Shown piece by piece: positions 63,201 through 64,000 of a stretch of DNA of 64,000 bases. The notes under the pieces were generated by a model. It was not told the origin of the DNA and searched no databases. It saw only the letters and a list, made by a program, of their open reading frames with translations. The stretch comes from Branchiostoma floridae (Eukaryota > Chordata > Leptocardii > Amphioxiformes > Branchiostomatidae). Numbering within the stretch: the stretch's first letter is position 1; each line of letters starts with the position of its first letter. Location of the stretch: assembly GCF_000003815.2 (NCBI RefSeq), contig NC_049989.1:3263691-3327690 (forward strand), read 5' to 3'. A program made the position numbers and the translations under genes.

Positions 63201-63596
63201 CCAAAATAATGAGCAAAACATTTTTACCTCCAAGTCTCCTGATGAGATGGTTTGTTCCTCAATTCTGAATGTCAAGTCTTCAACTTTCCTAAAAAGAAGT
63301 TGACAGATTTTTAATCAGATTAAAGTATGTGAGATCAAGTGTATAAGCTATGATGTCACATCCTTATACGATTCCAATCTTTTCCTTTAATTCCATTGCA
63401 CTGTTTCAAGTTTCCCACCGTACGCATACATCAAACCAAAAAAACTAAGATTTAAAAAAAGAATGAAAAGCTAAGCTACAAAACATCTGTACCTTCTTTC
63501 TTCTTCAAGTTGATTGACAAGCTCCATCTTCTCCTTGTCCGCACCTTCCACCATTGCACGCAGTTTTTCCACGTTGATTTCACTCTCGCGGACATA
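6179..63596 (-). CDS. CLIP1: CAP-Gly domain linker protein (CLIP-170/CLIP1 family), all but the N-terminus
   Basis: CLIP-170 is a microtubule plus-end tracking protein: N-terminal CAP-Gly domains bind tubulin and EB tails, a long coiled coil dimerises it, and C-terminal zinc knuckles recruit dynactin and LIS1 and fold back on the CAP-Gly domains. Visible here: the early rod ([20 protein letters not shown] at 63.5 kb, [10 protein letters not shown] at 60.1 kb), a long modular rod, the late conserved block [20 protein letters not shown] (8.1 kb), zinc knuckle 1 ([15 protein letters not shown]), zinc knuckle 2 (CDNCE joined to VFGHWTEDC) and terminus NEDEEY. The main exon chain sums to 6,327 nt, an exact multiple of three, with every junction phase-compatible: 2,108 residues in the window. 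Human CLIP-170 is about 1,430 residues in full, so this protein is far longer; the excess is the tandemly duplicated 39-residue exons. CLIP2/CLIP-115 lacks zinc knuckles, which favours CLIP1 or the pre-duplication ancestor. Confidence 0.95.
6616..7330 (-). CDS. Tandem array of seven mini-exon copies (half zinc knuckle)
   Basis: Seven copies of the 3' end of the preceding exon, each with a donor (gtgagt or gtgggt). Donor edges are at 6616, 6731, 6846, 6961, 7056, 7170 and 7265, so periods are 115, 115, 115, 95, 114 and 95 bp. Five copies are type A (6616-6681, 6731-6796, 6846-6911, 7056-7121, 7265-7330): acceptor gtgcag, 66 nt, phase 1-1, encoding [20 protein letters not shown] then CE. Type B copies (6961, 7170) instead keep coding-like CASHSQ or CASHWQ and have no obvious in-phase acceptor. 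The copy at 7265 carries TAG in the type A frame. Intervening introns would be only 45-49 nt. The copies may be optional exons or decaying duplicates; without transcripts I cannot decide. Confidence 0.6.
7376..7539 (-). CDS. CLIP1: CLIP exon with zinc knuckle 1 and half of knuckle 2
   Basis: 164 nt, phase 2 to 1. Encodes QLPPPRLF, then CCHC knuckle [15 protein letters not shown] (C-X2-C-X5-H-X4-C), a spacer [20 protein letters not shown], and RAFCDNCE. It is split so that the last H-X4-C comes from the final exon, as in vertebrates. Confidence 0.96.
8139..8251 (-). CDS. CLIP1: CLIP exon ([20 protein letters not shown])
   Basis: 113 nt, phase 0 to 2, donor gtgagt. [15 protein letters not shown] is near identical to the final coiled coil of vertebrate CLIP-170 and is the strongest family diagnostic in the window. 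Ends in the acidic GEDLFDE. Confidence 0.97.
8891..8920. mobile_element. 30-bp palindromic micro-element with 7-bp flanking repeat
   Basis: CAAGGAGGTTTAAATAGGTA followed by AACCTCCTCC, flanked on both sides by CTAAGAG (8884-8890 and 8921-8927). Confidence 0.6.
9043..9095 (-). CDS. CLIP1: CLIP exon ([18 protein letters not shown])
   Basis: 53 nt, phase 1 to 0. It links the acidic exon to the [11 protein letters not shown] block; acceptor cccttcag, donor gtaagt. Confidence 0.9.
10310..10860. repeat. About 4 copies of a ~160-bp tandem repeat
   Basis: The words CCAAATGACCTGAAATTTGG and relatives recur near 10335, 10490, 10650 and 10815, each followed by TATAGGAGTGCC-like text and a GGTACAACAAAATGCTTAAT segment. 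Diverged; no coding role seen. Confidence 0.7.
11807..13196. mobile_element. 1.4-kb element with ~400-bp inverted arms
   Basis: Arms 11807-12193 and 12793-13196 are inverted copies with outermost 14 bp exact: CAGTCGAACCGCAG (11807-11820) and CTGCGGTTCGACTG (13183-13196). TCTT flanks both ends (11803-11806, 13197-13200), a possible 4-bp target duplication. The arms diverge most near their outer thirds. Loop about 600 bp. Lies in the CLIP intron between 13499 and 9095. Confidence 0.75.
13499..13699 (-). CDS. CLIP1: CLIP exon (acidic linker, [20 protein letters not shown])
   Basis: 201 nt, phase 1-1, so skippable. The middle is non-helical and proline-bearing ([18 protein letters not shown]), followed by a short helix [11 protein letters not shown]. 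Confidence 0.88.
14309..14462 (-). CDS. CLIP1: CLIP exon ([20 protein letters not shown])
   Basis: 154 nt, phase 0 to 1. Heptads rich in Leu/Val ([19 protein letters not shown]). Confidence 0.92.
14768..14885 (-). CDS. CLIP1: CLIP exon ([20 protein letters not shown])
   Basis: 118 nt, phase 2 to 0. The segment [20 protein letters not shown] resembles the vertebrate [20 protein letters not shown], marking return to the conserved C-terminal rod. Confidence 0.92.
15510..15562 (-). CDS. CLIP1: CLIP exon ([18 protein letters not shown])
   Basis: 53 nt, phase 0 to 2, donor gtaagt. Confidence 0.87.
16880..16999 (-). CDS. CLIP1: CLIP rod module 31 (40 aa)
   Basis: 120 nt, phase 0-0, starts [20 protein letters not shown], ends RLNLERSQ. 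It is the last of the symmetric series and one residue longer. Confidence 0.88.
18109..18225 (-). CDS. CLIP1: CLIP rod module 30 (39 aa)
   Basis: 117 nt, phase 0-0, starts [20 protein letters not shown], ends NQAAENEK with donor gtgcct. The frame stays open 14 codons past this donor, but only this site keeps the 39-codon length and phase 0. Confidence 0.88.
18395..18610. repeat. Interspersed repeat with GGGACCACC words
   Basis: AGTCAAACCTGTACAAATGA start and repeated GGGACCACCTG / AGGTGGTCCC words. Related text (GGGACCACCAAAAAGTGGTC) occurs at 14090-14150, so this is probably an interspersed family. Confidence 0.45.
18649..18765 (-). CDS. CLIP1: CLIP rod module 29 (39 aa)
   Basis: 117 nt, phase 0-0, starts [20 protein letters not shown], ends [10 protein letters not shown]. 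Confidence 0.94.
19134..19250 (-). CDS. CLIP1: CLIP rod module 28 (39 aa)
   Basis: 117 nt, phase 0-0, starts [20 protein letters not shown], ends [10 protein letters not shown]. Closely similar to modules 27 and 29. Confidence 0.94.
19560..20760. repeat. Degenerate ~240-bp tandem repeats, AT-rich
   Basis: Near-copies of ATCAACAGCTAATTTGCATA followed by ATTAATGAGGA recur near 19995, 20240 and 20460, with intervening GATTTTTGGTATGTAG and TCCATGATAGGACTT blocks. A TG-rich microsatellite sits at 19593-19620. Intronic. Confidence 0.7.
20915..21031 (-). CDS. CLIP1: CLIP rod module 27 (39 aa)
   Basis: 117 nt, phase 0-0, starts [20 protein letters not shown], ends [10 protein letters not shown]. 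It begins a sub-family with the two following exons ([13 protein letters not shown] type). Confidence 0.93.
21499..21615 (-). CDS. CLIP1: CLIP rod module 26 (39 aa)
   Basis: 117 nt, phase 0-0, starts [20 protein letters not shown], ends EDFSSKLE. Confidence 0.93.
22106..22222 (-). CDS. CLIP1: CLIP rod module 25 (39 aa)
   Basis: 117 nt, phase 0-0, starts [20 protein letters not shown], ends RESEDKEQ. Confidence 0.93.
22315..22530 (+). mobile_element. tRNA-derived SINE-like element
   Basis: A-box-like TAGTGGTTAGTGACCACTGG is followed by B-box-like GAGTTCAAACCCC (22352-22364), spaced as in a tRNA gene. No tRNA 3' half follows; a unique tail (ACTTGTCGAAAAGACAAG hairpin) does. Confidence 0.55.
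22726..22842 (-). CDS. CLIP1: CLIP rod module 24 (39 aa)
   Basis: 117 nt, phase 0-0, starts [20 protein letters not shown], ends NDLDNKLK. It shows the heptad-plus-stutter spacing most clearly (core residues 9, 13, 16, 23, 27, 30, 34, 38). Confidence 0.94.
23230..23346 (-). CDS. CLIP1: CLIP rod module 23 (39 aa)
   Basis: 117 nt, phase 0-0, starts [20 protein letters not shown], ends KIESEDKAE. Confidence 0.93.
23822..23950 (+). pseudogene. C-terminal fragment of a non-LTR retrotransposon reverse transcriptase
   Basis: The plus-strand frame reads [20 protein letters not shown], then [18 protein letters not shown], ending at TGA 23948-23950. The pattern FF.RTI..WN.L....... S...FK..L is the usual C-terminal end of CR1/Jockey-type ORF2 proteins. 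5'-truncated. Confidence 0.7.
24218..24334 (-). CDS. CLIP1: CLIP rod module 22 (39 aa)
   Basis: 117 nt, phase 0-0, starts [20 protein letters not shown], ends KAETNKVTK. Confidence 0.94.
24396..24603. mobile_element. Mariner-type MITE, copy 3
   Basis: CTGCAAATATAGAAATG start and TGCATTGACAG end, TA flanks. Many former CG positions now read CA or TG, consistent with older age and CpG decay. Confidence 0.7.
24689..24805 (-). CDS. CLIP1: CLIP rod module 21 (39 aa)
   Basis: 117 nt, phase 0-0, starts [20 protein letters not shown], ends EETENQTK. A mariner-type MITE lies just downstream in its intron. Confidence 0.93.
25109..25225 (-). CDS. CLIP1: CLIP rod module 20 (39 aa)
   Basis: 117 nt, phase 0-0, starts [20 protein letters not shown], ends GTTDQKLK. 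Confidence 0.94.
25368..25484 (-). CDS. CLIP1: CLIP rod module 19 (39 aa)
   Basis: 117 nt, phase 0-0, starts [20 protein letters not shown], ends NLSEDHAK. Ala-rich start, more diverged than its neighbours. Confidence 0.92.
25954..26091 (-). CDS. CLIP1: CLIP rod module 18 (46 aa, one extra heptad)
   Basis: 138 nt, phase 0-0, starts [20 protein letters not shown], ends [10 protein letters not shown]. The additional seven residues at the end keep heptad register. Confidence 0.9.
26275..26391 (-). CDS. CLIP1: CLIP rod module 17 (39 aa)
   Basis: 117 nt, phase 0-0, starts [20 protein letters not shown], ends KEETNAAQK. Confidence 0.94.
26954..27070 (-). CDS. CLIP1: CLIP rod module 16 (39 aa)
   Basis: 117 nt, phase 0-0, starts [20 protein letters not shown], ends KKETEETTE. 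Confidence 0.93.
27423..27539 (-). CDS. CLIP1: CLIP rod module 15 (39 aa)
   Basis: 117 nt, phase 0-0, starts [20 protein letters not shown], ends KKKSDDKIK. Confidence 0.94.
27724..27840 (-). CDS. CLIP1: CLIP rod module 14 (39 aa)
   Basis: 117 nt, phase 0-0, starts [20 protein letters not shown], ends EELEENLK. Confidence 0.94.
28025..28141 (-). CDS. CLIP1: CLIP rod module 13 (39 aa)
   Basis: 117 nt, phase 0-0, starts [20 protein letters not shown], ends GEVEGKLE, nearly the same ending as module 12, suggesting a recent duplicate pair. Confidence 0.93.
28438..28524 (-). CDS. CLIP1: CLIP rod module 12, residues 11-39
   Basis: 87 nt, phase 0-0, starts [20 protein letters not shown], ends GEYEGKLD. 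With the previous exon it totals exactly 78 residues, two modules. Confidence 0.93.
28827..29007. repeat. Split direct repeat A1
   Basis: Begins AAAACACGTTTTGAGCGG, ends TACGGTTCCATTATG. Identical to A2 by eye, offset 4033 bp. Confidence 0.85.
29989..31178 (-). mobile_element. 5'-truncated Penelope-like retroelement
   Basis: Bounded by a 12-bp duplication AGTATAAAACTG (29977-29988 and 31179-31190). 69-bp inverted repeats at 30022-30090 and 31110-31178 differ at about one position by eye. It encodes a GIY-YIG protein (see next entry). Inverted or direct pseudo-LTRs plus a short extension are typical of Penelope-like elements. Nested inside the larger split-repeat element. Confidence 0.85.
30108..31148 (-). 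CDS. Penelope-like RT remnant with GIY-YIG endonuclease
   Basis: 346-codon open frame; the first codons come from the inverted repeat, so the native N-terminus is missing. Residues ~25-100 ([40 protein letters not shown]) match the end of the Penelope reverse transcriptase domain. Residues ~210-310 are the GIY-YIG nuclease with its Cys-rich start: [20 protein letters not shown], then TRLEEHKK, a His at [12 protein letters not shown], and the later Glu in [10 protein letters not shown]. The catalytic polymerase core is absent, so the element cannot copy itself. No internal stop. Confidence 0.85.
   Translation of the reverse strand: MGTYIAYVSMSLRAEGVRRGAQQELTDHLNSIDPTGNIQFTYEEEKEGTLPFLDTLLVRKEDGTVKLLVYRKSTHTDQYLNFQSHHPLHQKLGVIRTLLDRCNTVTTEDQDKEQETQHVKRALTRCGYPQWAFNKVEQQKKRPKQKELSTKQQEKTKGMVTIPYIKGVTEPLERVFRKHGIATAVKPKTTLRSLLVHPKDKQEDLAKTDCVYRIPCQSCDQVYIGETGRTFGTRLEEHKKEANNIDATRYTRSQKRLALKEEKKSAVTDHIARNNCVIDWEGAKVIDREDNRRARWIKEAIWIRKSTPVMNRDEGGYKLSHVWDCFLTAKAPPTSATYSGEKQNSS
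31210..31835. repeat. Minisatellite, ~7 units of ~82-88 bp
   Basis: Unit holds GTGTGGGACAGTACATTTTA, then TATGTCTGT(C/T)CTGGTAGGCAACAAG. Alternate units differ (TTACTTGTAGTTCTACCG versus TTTCTTGTAGTCCTGCCC), so the array was partly built by duplicating dimers. Confidence 0.85.
32456..32862. repeat. Split direct repeat B1
   Basis: Begins TGGTGGTTTTGGTTGACAAG, ends in the hairpin TTTGCCGGTAGGCAAA. Identical to B2 by eye, offset 3875 bp. Confidence 0.85.
32860..33040. repeat. Split direct repeat A2
   Basis: Directly abuts B1 at GGTAGGCAAAAACACGTTTT. After CATTATG the following sequence is unrelated to that after A1. Confidence 0.85.
33041..36330. other. Second interior of the split-repeat element
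   Basis: AT-rich and non-coding apart from the minisatellite. Short open frames here (for example 34236-34586) resemble no family I recognise. Confidence 0.5.
34700..35210. repeat. Minisatellite, ~5-6 units of ~85-92 bp
   Basis: Unit holds GACCTTCAGAGTCTATAGGA, GAAGTGAGTAGGTTGCCTC and TTACAGAGCTGTTTATTG. Units alternate between CGTTGTGTATTACTTAC and CGTTTTTTACTTAC. Confidence 0.85.
36331..36737. repeat. Split direct repeat B2
   Basis: Ends 12 bp from the splice donor of the exon at 36750. Confidence 0.85.
36750..36896 (-). CDS. CLIP1: CLIP rod module 11 plus first 10 residues of module 12
   Basis: 147 nt, phase 0-0, starts [20 protein letters not shown]. Residues 1-39 are a full module; the last ten, [10 protein letters not shown], look like the start of the next one. 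The transposon begins 12 bp past its donor (gtaggg). Confidence 0.93.
37285..37401 (-). CDS. CLIP1: CLIP rod module 10 (39 aa)
   Basis: 117 nt, phase 0-0, starts [20 protein letters not shown], ends KKEHEEKND. Confidence 0.93.
37771..37887 (-). CDS. CLIP1: CLIP rod module 9 (39 aa)
   Basis: 117 nt, phase 0-0, starts [20 protein letters not shown], ends KSHLEGDLE. Confidence 0.93.
38042..38158 (-). CDS. CLIP1: CLIP rod module 8 (39 aa)
   Basis: 117 nt, phase 0-0, starts [20 protein letters not shown], ends KEEFKVKSE. Confidence 0.93.
38964..39080 (-). CDS. CLIP1: CLIP rod module 7 (39 aa)
   Basis: 117 nt, phase 0-0, starts [20 protein letters not shown], ends [10 protein letters not shown]. 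Confidence 0.92.
39453..39569 (-). CDS. CLIP1: CLIP rod module 6 (39 aa)
   Basis: 117 nt, phase 0-0, starts [20 protein letters not shown], ends RTELEQKCE. Confidence 0.93.
39952..40068 (-). CDS. CLIP1: CLIP rod module 5 (39 aa)
   Basis: 117 nt, phase 0-0, starts [20 protein letters not shown], ends EELLQNKK. Confidence 0.93.
40782..40874 (-). CDS. CLIP1: CLIP rod module 4 (31 aa)
   Basis: 93 nt, phase 0-0, starts [20 protein letters not shown]. It lacks the first eight module residues, like module 2. Confidence 0.92.
41426..41542 (-). CDS. CLIP1: CLIP rod module 3 (39 aa)
   Basis: 117 nt, phase 0-0, starts [20 protein letters not shown], ends KEEAEDKAK. Confidence 0.93.
42440..42521. repeat. 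TG/CA-rich microsatellite next to a CLIP splice donor
   Basis: On the minus strand the donor reads gtatgtgtgtgtatatgtgt and continues with TG repeats for about 80 bases, so the pre-mRNA has UG repeats beside the 5' splice site of rod module 2. Confidence 0.8.
42522..42614 (-). CDS. CLIP1: CLIP rod module 2 (31 aa)
   Basis: 93 nt, phase 0-0, starts [20 protein letters not shown]. It aligns with other modules from their ninth residue, so the first eight residues are absent. The donor opens directly into a TG-rich tract. Confidence 0.93.
43558..43592. mobile_element. 35-bp perfect palindromic micro-element with 7-bp flanking repeat
   Basis: Arms CAAGGAGGTTATATTCA and TGAATATAACCTCCTTG around one C, flanked by ATTAAAG at 43551-43557 and 43593-43599. 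Same terminal CAAGGAGGTT as 8891-8920. Confidence 0.7.
43707..43823 (-). CDS. CLIP1: CLIP rod module 1 (39 aa)
   Basis: 117 nt, phase 0-0, starts [20 protein letters not shown], ends AEAEDKHK. First exact 39-codon unit. Confidence 0.93.
44297..44417 (-). CDS. CLIP1: CLIP exon ([20 protein letters not shown]), last before the modular array
   Basis: 121 nt, phase 2 to 0. It resembles a rod module without being exactly 39 residues; ends [12 protein letters not shown]. Confidence 0.93.
45567..45572 (-). terminator. Poly(A) signal AATAAA for the Lys-rich CLIP isoform
   Basis: Plus-strand TTTATT at this position lies about 180 bases past the TGA of the short terminal exon, inside what is otherwise an intron. 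Confidence 0.45.
45749..45827 (-). CDS. Candidate alternative terminal exon: Lys-rich 26-residue tail
   Basis: After acceptor ggattaaag the frame joined to the phase-2 donor at 46199 reads M, then [15 protein letters not shown], then [10 protein letters not shown] and TGA (45749-45751). The SPSK duplication and oligo-Lys end are low-complexity but read open only in the correct phase. A minus-strand AATAAA at 45567-45572 lies about 180 bases past the stop. The isoform would end before the modular rod and zinc knuckles with a strongly basic tail of the kind that can bind acidic tubulin C-termini (inference). The acceptor pyrimidine tract is modest. Confidence 0.6.
46199..46305 (-). CDS. CLIP1: CLIP exon ([20 protein letters not shown]), second branch point
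   Basis: 107 nt, phase 0 to 2, donor gtgagt splitting an AT|G or AT|A codon. Ends [11 protein letters not shown]. Either the Lys-rich terminal exon (45827) or the next rod exon (44417) restores the frame. Confidence 0.92.
46930..47067 (-). CDS. CLIP1: CLIP exon (46 residues, [20 protein letters not shown])
   Basis: 138 nt, phase 0-0. Ends SKIKALEEE before donor gtaatg. Its length equals one 39-residue module plus a heptad, although it lies outside the main array. Confidence 0.9.
47653..47856 (-). CDS. CLIP1: CLIP exon (68-residue highly charged coiled coil)
   Basis: 204 nt, phase 0-0. Begins [20 protein letters not shown] and continues as Ala/Glu/Lys-rich helix with internal repetition ([22 protein letters not shown]), ending [12 protein letters not shown]. 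Confidence 0.92.
47857..50791 (-). other. Long CLIP intron or 3' UTR region
   Basis: T-rich, with two diverged copies of a block containing GGAATGCACAGAAACCTT (near 48750 and 48890). It would include the 3' UTR of the Pro-rich isoform. No other exon recognised. Confidence 0.5.
50792..51520 (-). CDS. Candidate alternative terminal exon: 242-residue Pro/Ser-rich basic tail
   Basis: An open frame of 729 nt follows a strong acceptor (ccaccttctttcctcag) in phase 0, exactly the phase left by the exon ending at 52342, and ends at TGA 50792-50794. The tail starts [20 protein letters not shown] and ends [15 protein letters not shown]. It is rich in SP sites ([22 protein letters not shown]), polyproline ([16 protein letters not shown]) and basic clusters, with one S-x-I-P match (STIP) in an acidic setting. 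It has no coiled coil. Nothing like it is known to me in vertebrate CLIPs. If used, the protein would keep the CAP-Gly domains and early rod and lose the modular rod and zinc knuckles. Alternatives: a nested separate gene or an unspliced chance frame; length, composition, acceptor and phase argue against chance. I see no AATAAA within about 700 bases past the stop. Confidence 0.65.
   Translation of the reverse strand, partial: WLIAKCPDSLQESQSRKSPLLRRAKTPDPYYRPQHYYSYVLPQALKSNSLPRSPRSRIKAEPKEVKIDFKAEFEGTKLPMRSKSVPEKQRQSPTEVKIEEPFPDLFSQKADDILSTIPVAKDLDFLPPISEFSPPPSPPFCLKYPYGRPRSPRPPKKVLSPVIKSPPGSPGQKRKIPPPPKSPLPPLPNSPPESPTEYKQFKWLHSIRNAGLPNSPSSSSLSSGPVTSPKPRRNYKKLFSLV
52342..52557 (-). CDS. CLIP1: CLIP exon ([20 protein letters not shown]), branch point for a short isoform
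   Basis: 216 nt, phase 0-0; 72 residues ending [11 protein letters not shown] with donor gttggt. GC-rich relative to its neighbours. The phase-0 donor fits both the next rod exon (47856) and the stop-containing Pro-rich exon (51520). Confidence 0.93.
52558..55629 (-). other. CLIP intron without recognised features
   Basis: AT-rich. One short acceptor-linked frame near 54200-54247 was considered and rejected. Nothing else seen. Confidence 0.5.
55630..55795 (-). CDS. CLIP1: CLIP exon ([20 protein letters not shown])
   Basis: 166 nt, phase 2 to 0, donor gtgaga. 55 residues including [20 protein letters not shown] and ending [11 protein letters not shown]. Confidence 0.92.
56441..56529 (-). CDS. 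CLIP1: CLIP exon ([20 protein letters not shown])
   Basis: 89 nt, phase 0 to 2, donor gtgagt. It contains NSGDSSQQL followed by LNDQLKEKD, resembling the vertebrate block [21 protein letters not shown]. Confidence 0.9.
57133..57200 (-). CDS. CLIP1: CLIP exon ([20 protein letters not shown])
   Basis: 68 nt, phase 1 to 0, acceptor catgcag, donor gtatga. It continues the heptad pattern. Confidence 0.88.
57584..57667 (-). CDS. CLIP1: CLIP exon ([20 protein letters not shown])
   Basis: 84 nt, phase 1-1, between ctgtttacag and gtaact. Coiled coil ending QELKNNIA. Confidence 0.88.
57812..57869 (-). CDS. CLIP1: CLIP exon ([19 protein letters not shown])
   Basis: 58 nt, phase 0 to 1; acceptor ctgacag, donor gtaaga. 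Polar, Asn/Gln-rich helix segment. Confidence 0.85.
58202..58471 (-). CDS. CLIP1: CLIP exon, 90-residue coiled coil
   Basis: 270 nt, phase 0-0, between ccctag and gtagga. Begins [20 protein letters not shown] (the vertebrate block VSEKSRIMELEK is similar) and ends [16 protein letters not shown]. It holds the longest uninterrupted rod segment of the gene, with a Gly-rich break (VEGGAQASV). Confidence 0.93.
59059..59088 (-). CDS. CLIP1: CLIP micro-exon ([10 protein letters not shown])
   Basis: 30 nt, phase 0-0, good acceptor (cttgtaaag) and donor (gtaaaa). It adds ten coiled-coil residues; symmetric phase means it can be skipped without a frameshift. Confidence 0.7.
60137..60241 (-). CDS. CLIP1: CLIP exon ([12 protein letters not shown]...[10 protein letters not shown])
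   Basis: 105 nt, phase 0-0, 35 residues of coiled coil. It ends with [10 protein letters not shown], matching the vertebrate KLQRELEDTR segment. Confidence 0.93.
61536..61565 (-). CDS. Possible optional CLIP micro-exon ([10 protein letters not shown])
   Basis: 30 nt, phase 0-0, flanked by ccaag and gtaaaa. It would insert ten charged residues between GDLE and TQSREEHE. The acceptor pyrimidine tract is weak, and vertebrate CLIP-170 joins the flanking segments directly, so this is a candidate only. Confidence 0.3.
62427..62574. repeat. 74-bp direct tandem duplication
   Basis: Two adjacent copies starting GAGAACA(G/A)TGGGGTACAT, differing at about two or three positions. Recent intronic duplication. 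Confidence 0.85.
62710..62744. repeat. TTTG microsatellite
   Basis: About eight uninterrupted GTTT units. Confidence 0.9.
63228..63288 (-). CDS. CLIP1: CLIP exon ([20 protein letters not shown])
   Basis: 61 nt, phase 2 to 0. It matches the CLIP-170 segment that follows NQLEEE(K/R)R. Confidence 0.92.
63493..63596 (-). CDS. CLIP1: CLIP exon (rod start, [20 protein letters not shown])
   Basis: 104 nt, phase 0 to 2. Encodes [11 protein letters not shown] then [20 protein letters not shown]. This is one of the best conserved blocks just after the CAP-Gly region in CLIP-170, so the CAP-Gly exons should lie right of 64000. Confidence 0.93.
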
Positions 63597-64000
63597 CTGC
63601 AGATGGGACAAAAATTATCATATCTTACCGCAAAACTACAGGTCAGGTCATTCACTGTGGAGCCTTAGTAATTCAGTTCAGTGTTTTTAAAAGACTCAGT
63701 TGTGACAAAAGGGTGAAGTGCATTGGGGGAGAAAGTCTTGGTATACTGTAACGCTGGTTCACCTTTATCCGAGGGTAACCTATATTCGTTGTTTGTACAA
63801 AAAAAGTATTTAGGGATATAAAGTCGACGGACGGTGGTTAAAAATCGGAACATTTTGAAAATATTGCAAAAAAAAAAAATTTGAAACCACTGTCAGCAGA
63901 CTTAATACTCATAAATGTGCTGTTTTTAAAGACAACGGATAAAGGTCACCCCACGGATAAAGGTGAACTAGTGTTACATGTTGAATACACCTTGGAAGAT

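Larger units (their letters stand above)
60242..63227 (-). other. CLIP intron
   Basis: Contains a 74-bp tandem duplication (62427-62574), a TTTG microsatellite (62710-62744) and the possible micro-exon 61536-61565. Confidence 0.55.

Noticed and set aside
1-64000. CRISPR arrays, operons, bacterial promoters and rRNA
   Set aside because: The DNA is clearly eukaryotic with spliced genes. The regular arrays present are minisatellites or exon duplications, not repeat-spacer arrays.

Overview
The window is animal genomic DNA, most likely from a cephalochordate (amphioxus, Branchiostoma-like). The support is two single-copy metazoan genes with chordate-like protein sequence and many short phase-matched introns, plus intronic families that look like amphioxus repeats (TA-flanked MITEs built from CTGTAAATGCA and GCGAAATTAAA words, a tRNA-derived SINE, Penelope-like and non-LTR fragments). 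The species call is inference; I could not run a search.

Layout. (1) 1055-4190, + strand: the last three coding exons of the Golgi pH regulator (GPHR/GPR89). The second sits at the end of a tandem array of five decayed copies of its own 5' half. (2) 5018-5030: overlapping poly(A) signals on both strands, where GPHR (+) and the next gene (-) converge tail to tail. (3) 6179-63596, - strand: a CAP-Gly linker protein of the CLIP-170/CLIP1 family. The CAP-Gly N-terminus lies beyond the right edge. I resolve 54 internal and terminal exons by reading splice sites and phases; the main chain closes exactly in frame (6,327 nt, 2,108 residues plus stop, without optional exons).

The CLIP gene is the interesting system. 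Its rod is built from 31 consecutive phase 0-0 exons (43823 down to 16880). Twenty-five are exactly 117 nt, encoding one 39-residue coiled-coil module (four heptads plus a hendecad); others are 93 nt (module minus 8 residues), 138 nt (plus one heptad), or a 147+87 nt pair that sums to two modules with a displaced intron. Two further exons match upstream splice phases and end in stop codons, predicting short isoforms without the modular rod and zinc knuckles: a 242-residue Pro/Ser-rich tail (50792-51520) and a 26-residue Lys-rich tail (45749-45827) with its own poly(A) signal. The C-terminus has two CCHC zinc knuckles and ends in DEEY. The last intron holds seven tandem copies of the mini-exon half-knuckle.

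Mobile DNA. Between module exons at 28524 and 36750 lies an ~7.9 kb insertion with split direct repeats (A1 - interior - B1A2 - interior - B2), the layout of PAT/Ngaro-type tyrosine-recombinase retroelements. It starts 12 bp from a splice donor and carries a nested Penelope-like element with 69-bp inverted termini and a 12-bp target duplication. Elsewhere: three mariner-type MITEs, foldback elements at 3.1, 4.7 and 11.8-13.2 kb, two tiny palindromes with 7-bp flanking duplications, a tRNA-SINE and minisatellites. Remaining stretches are introns in which I see no further genes.
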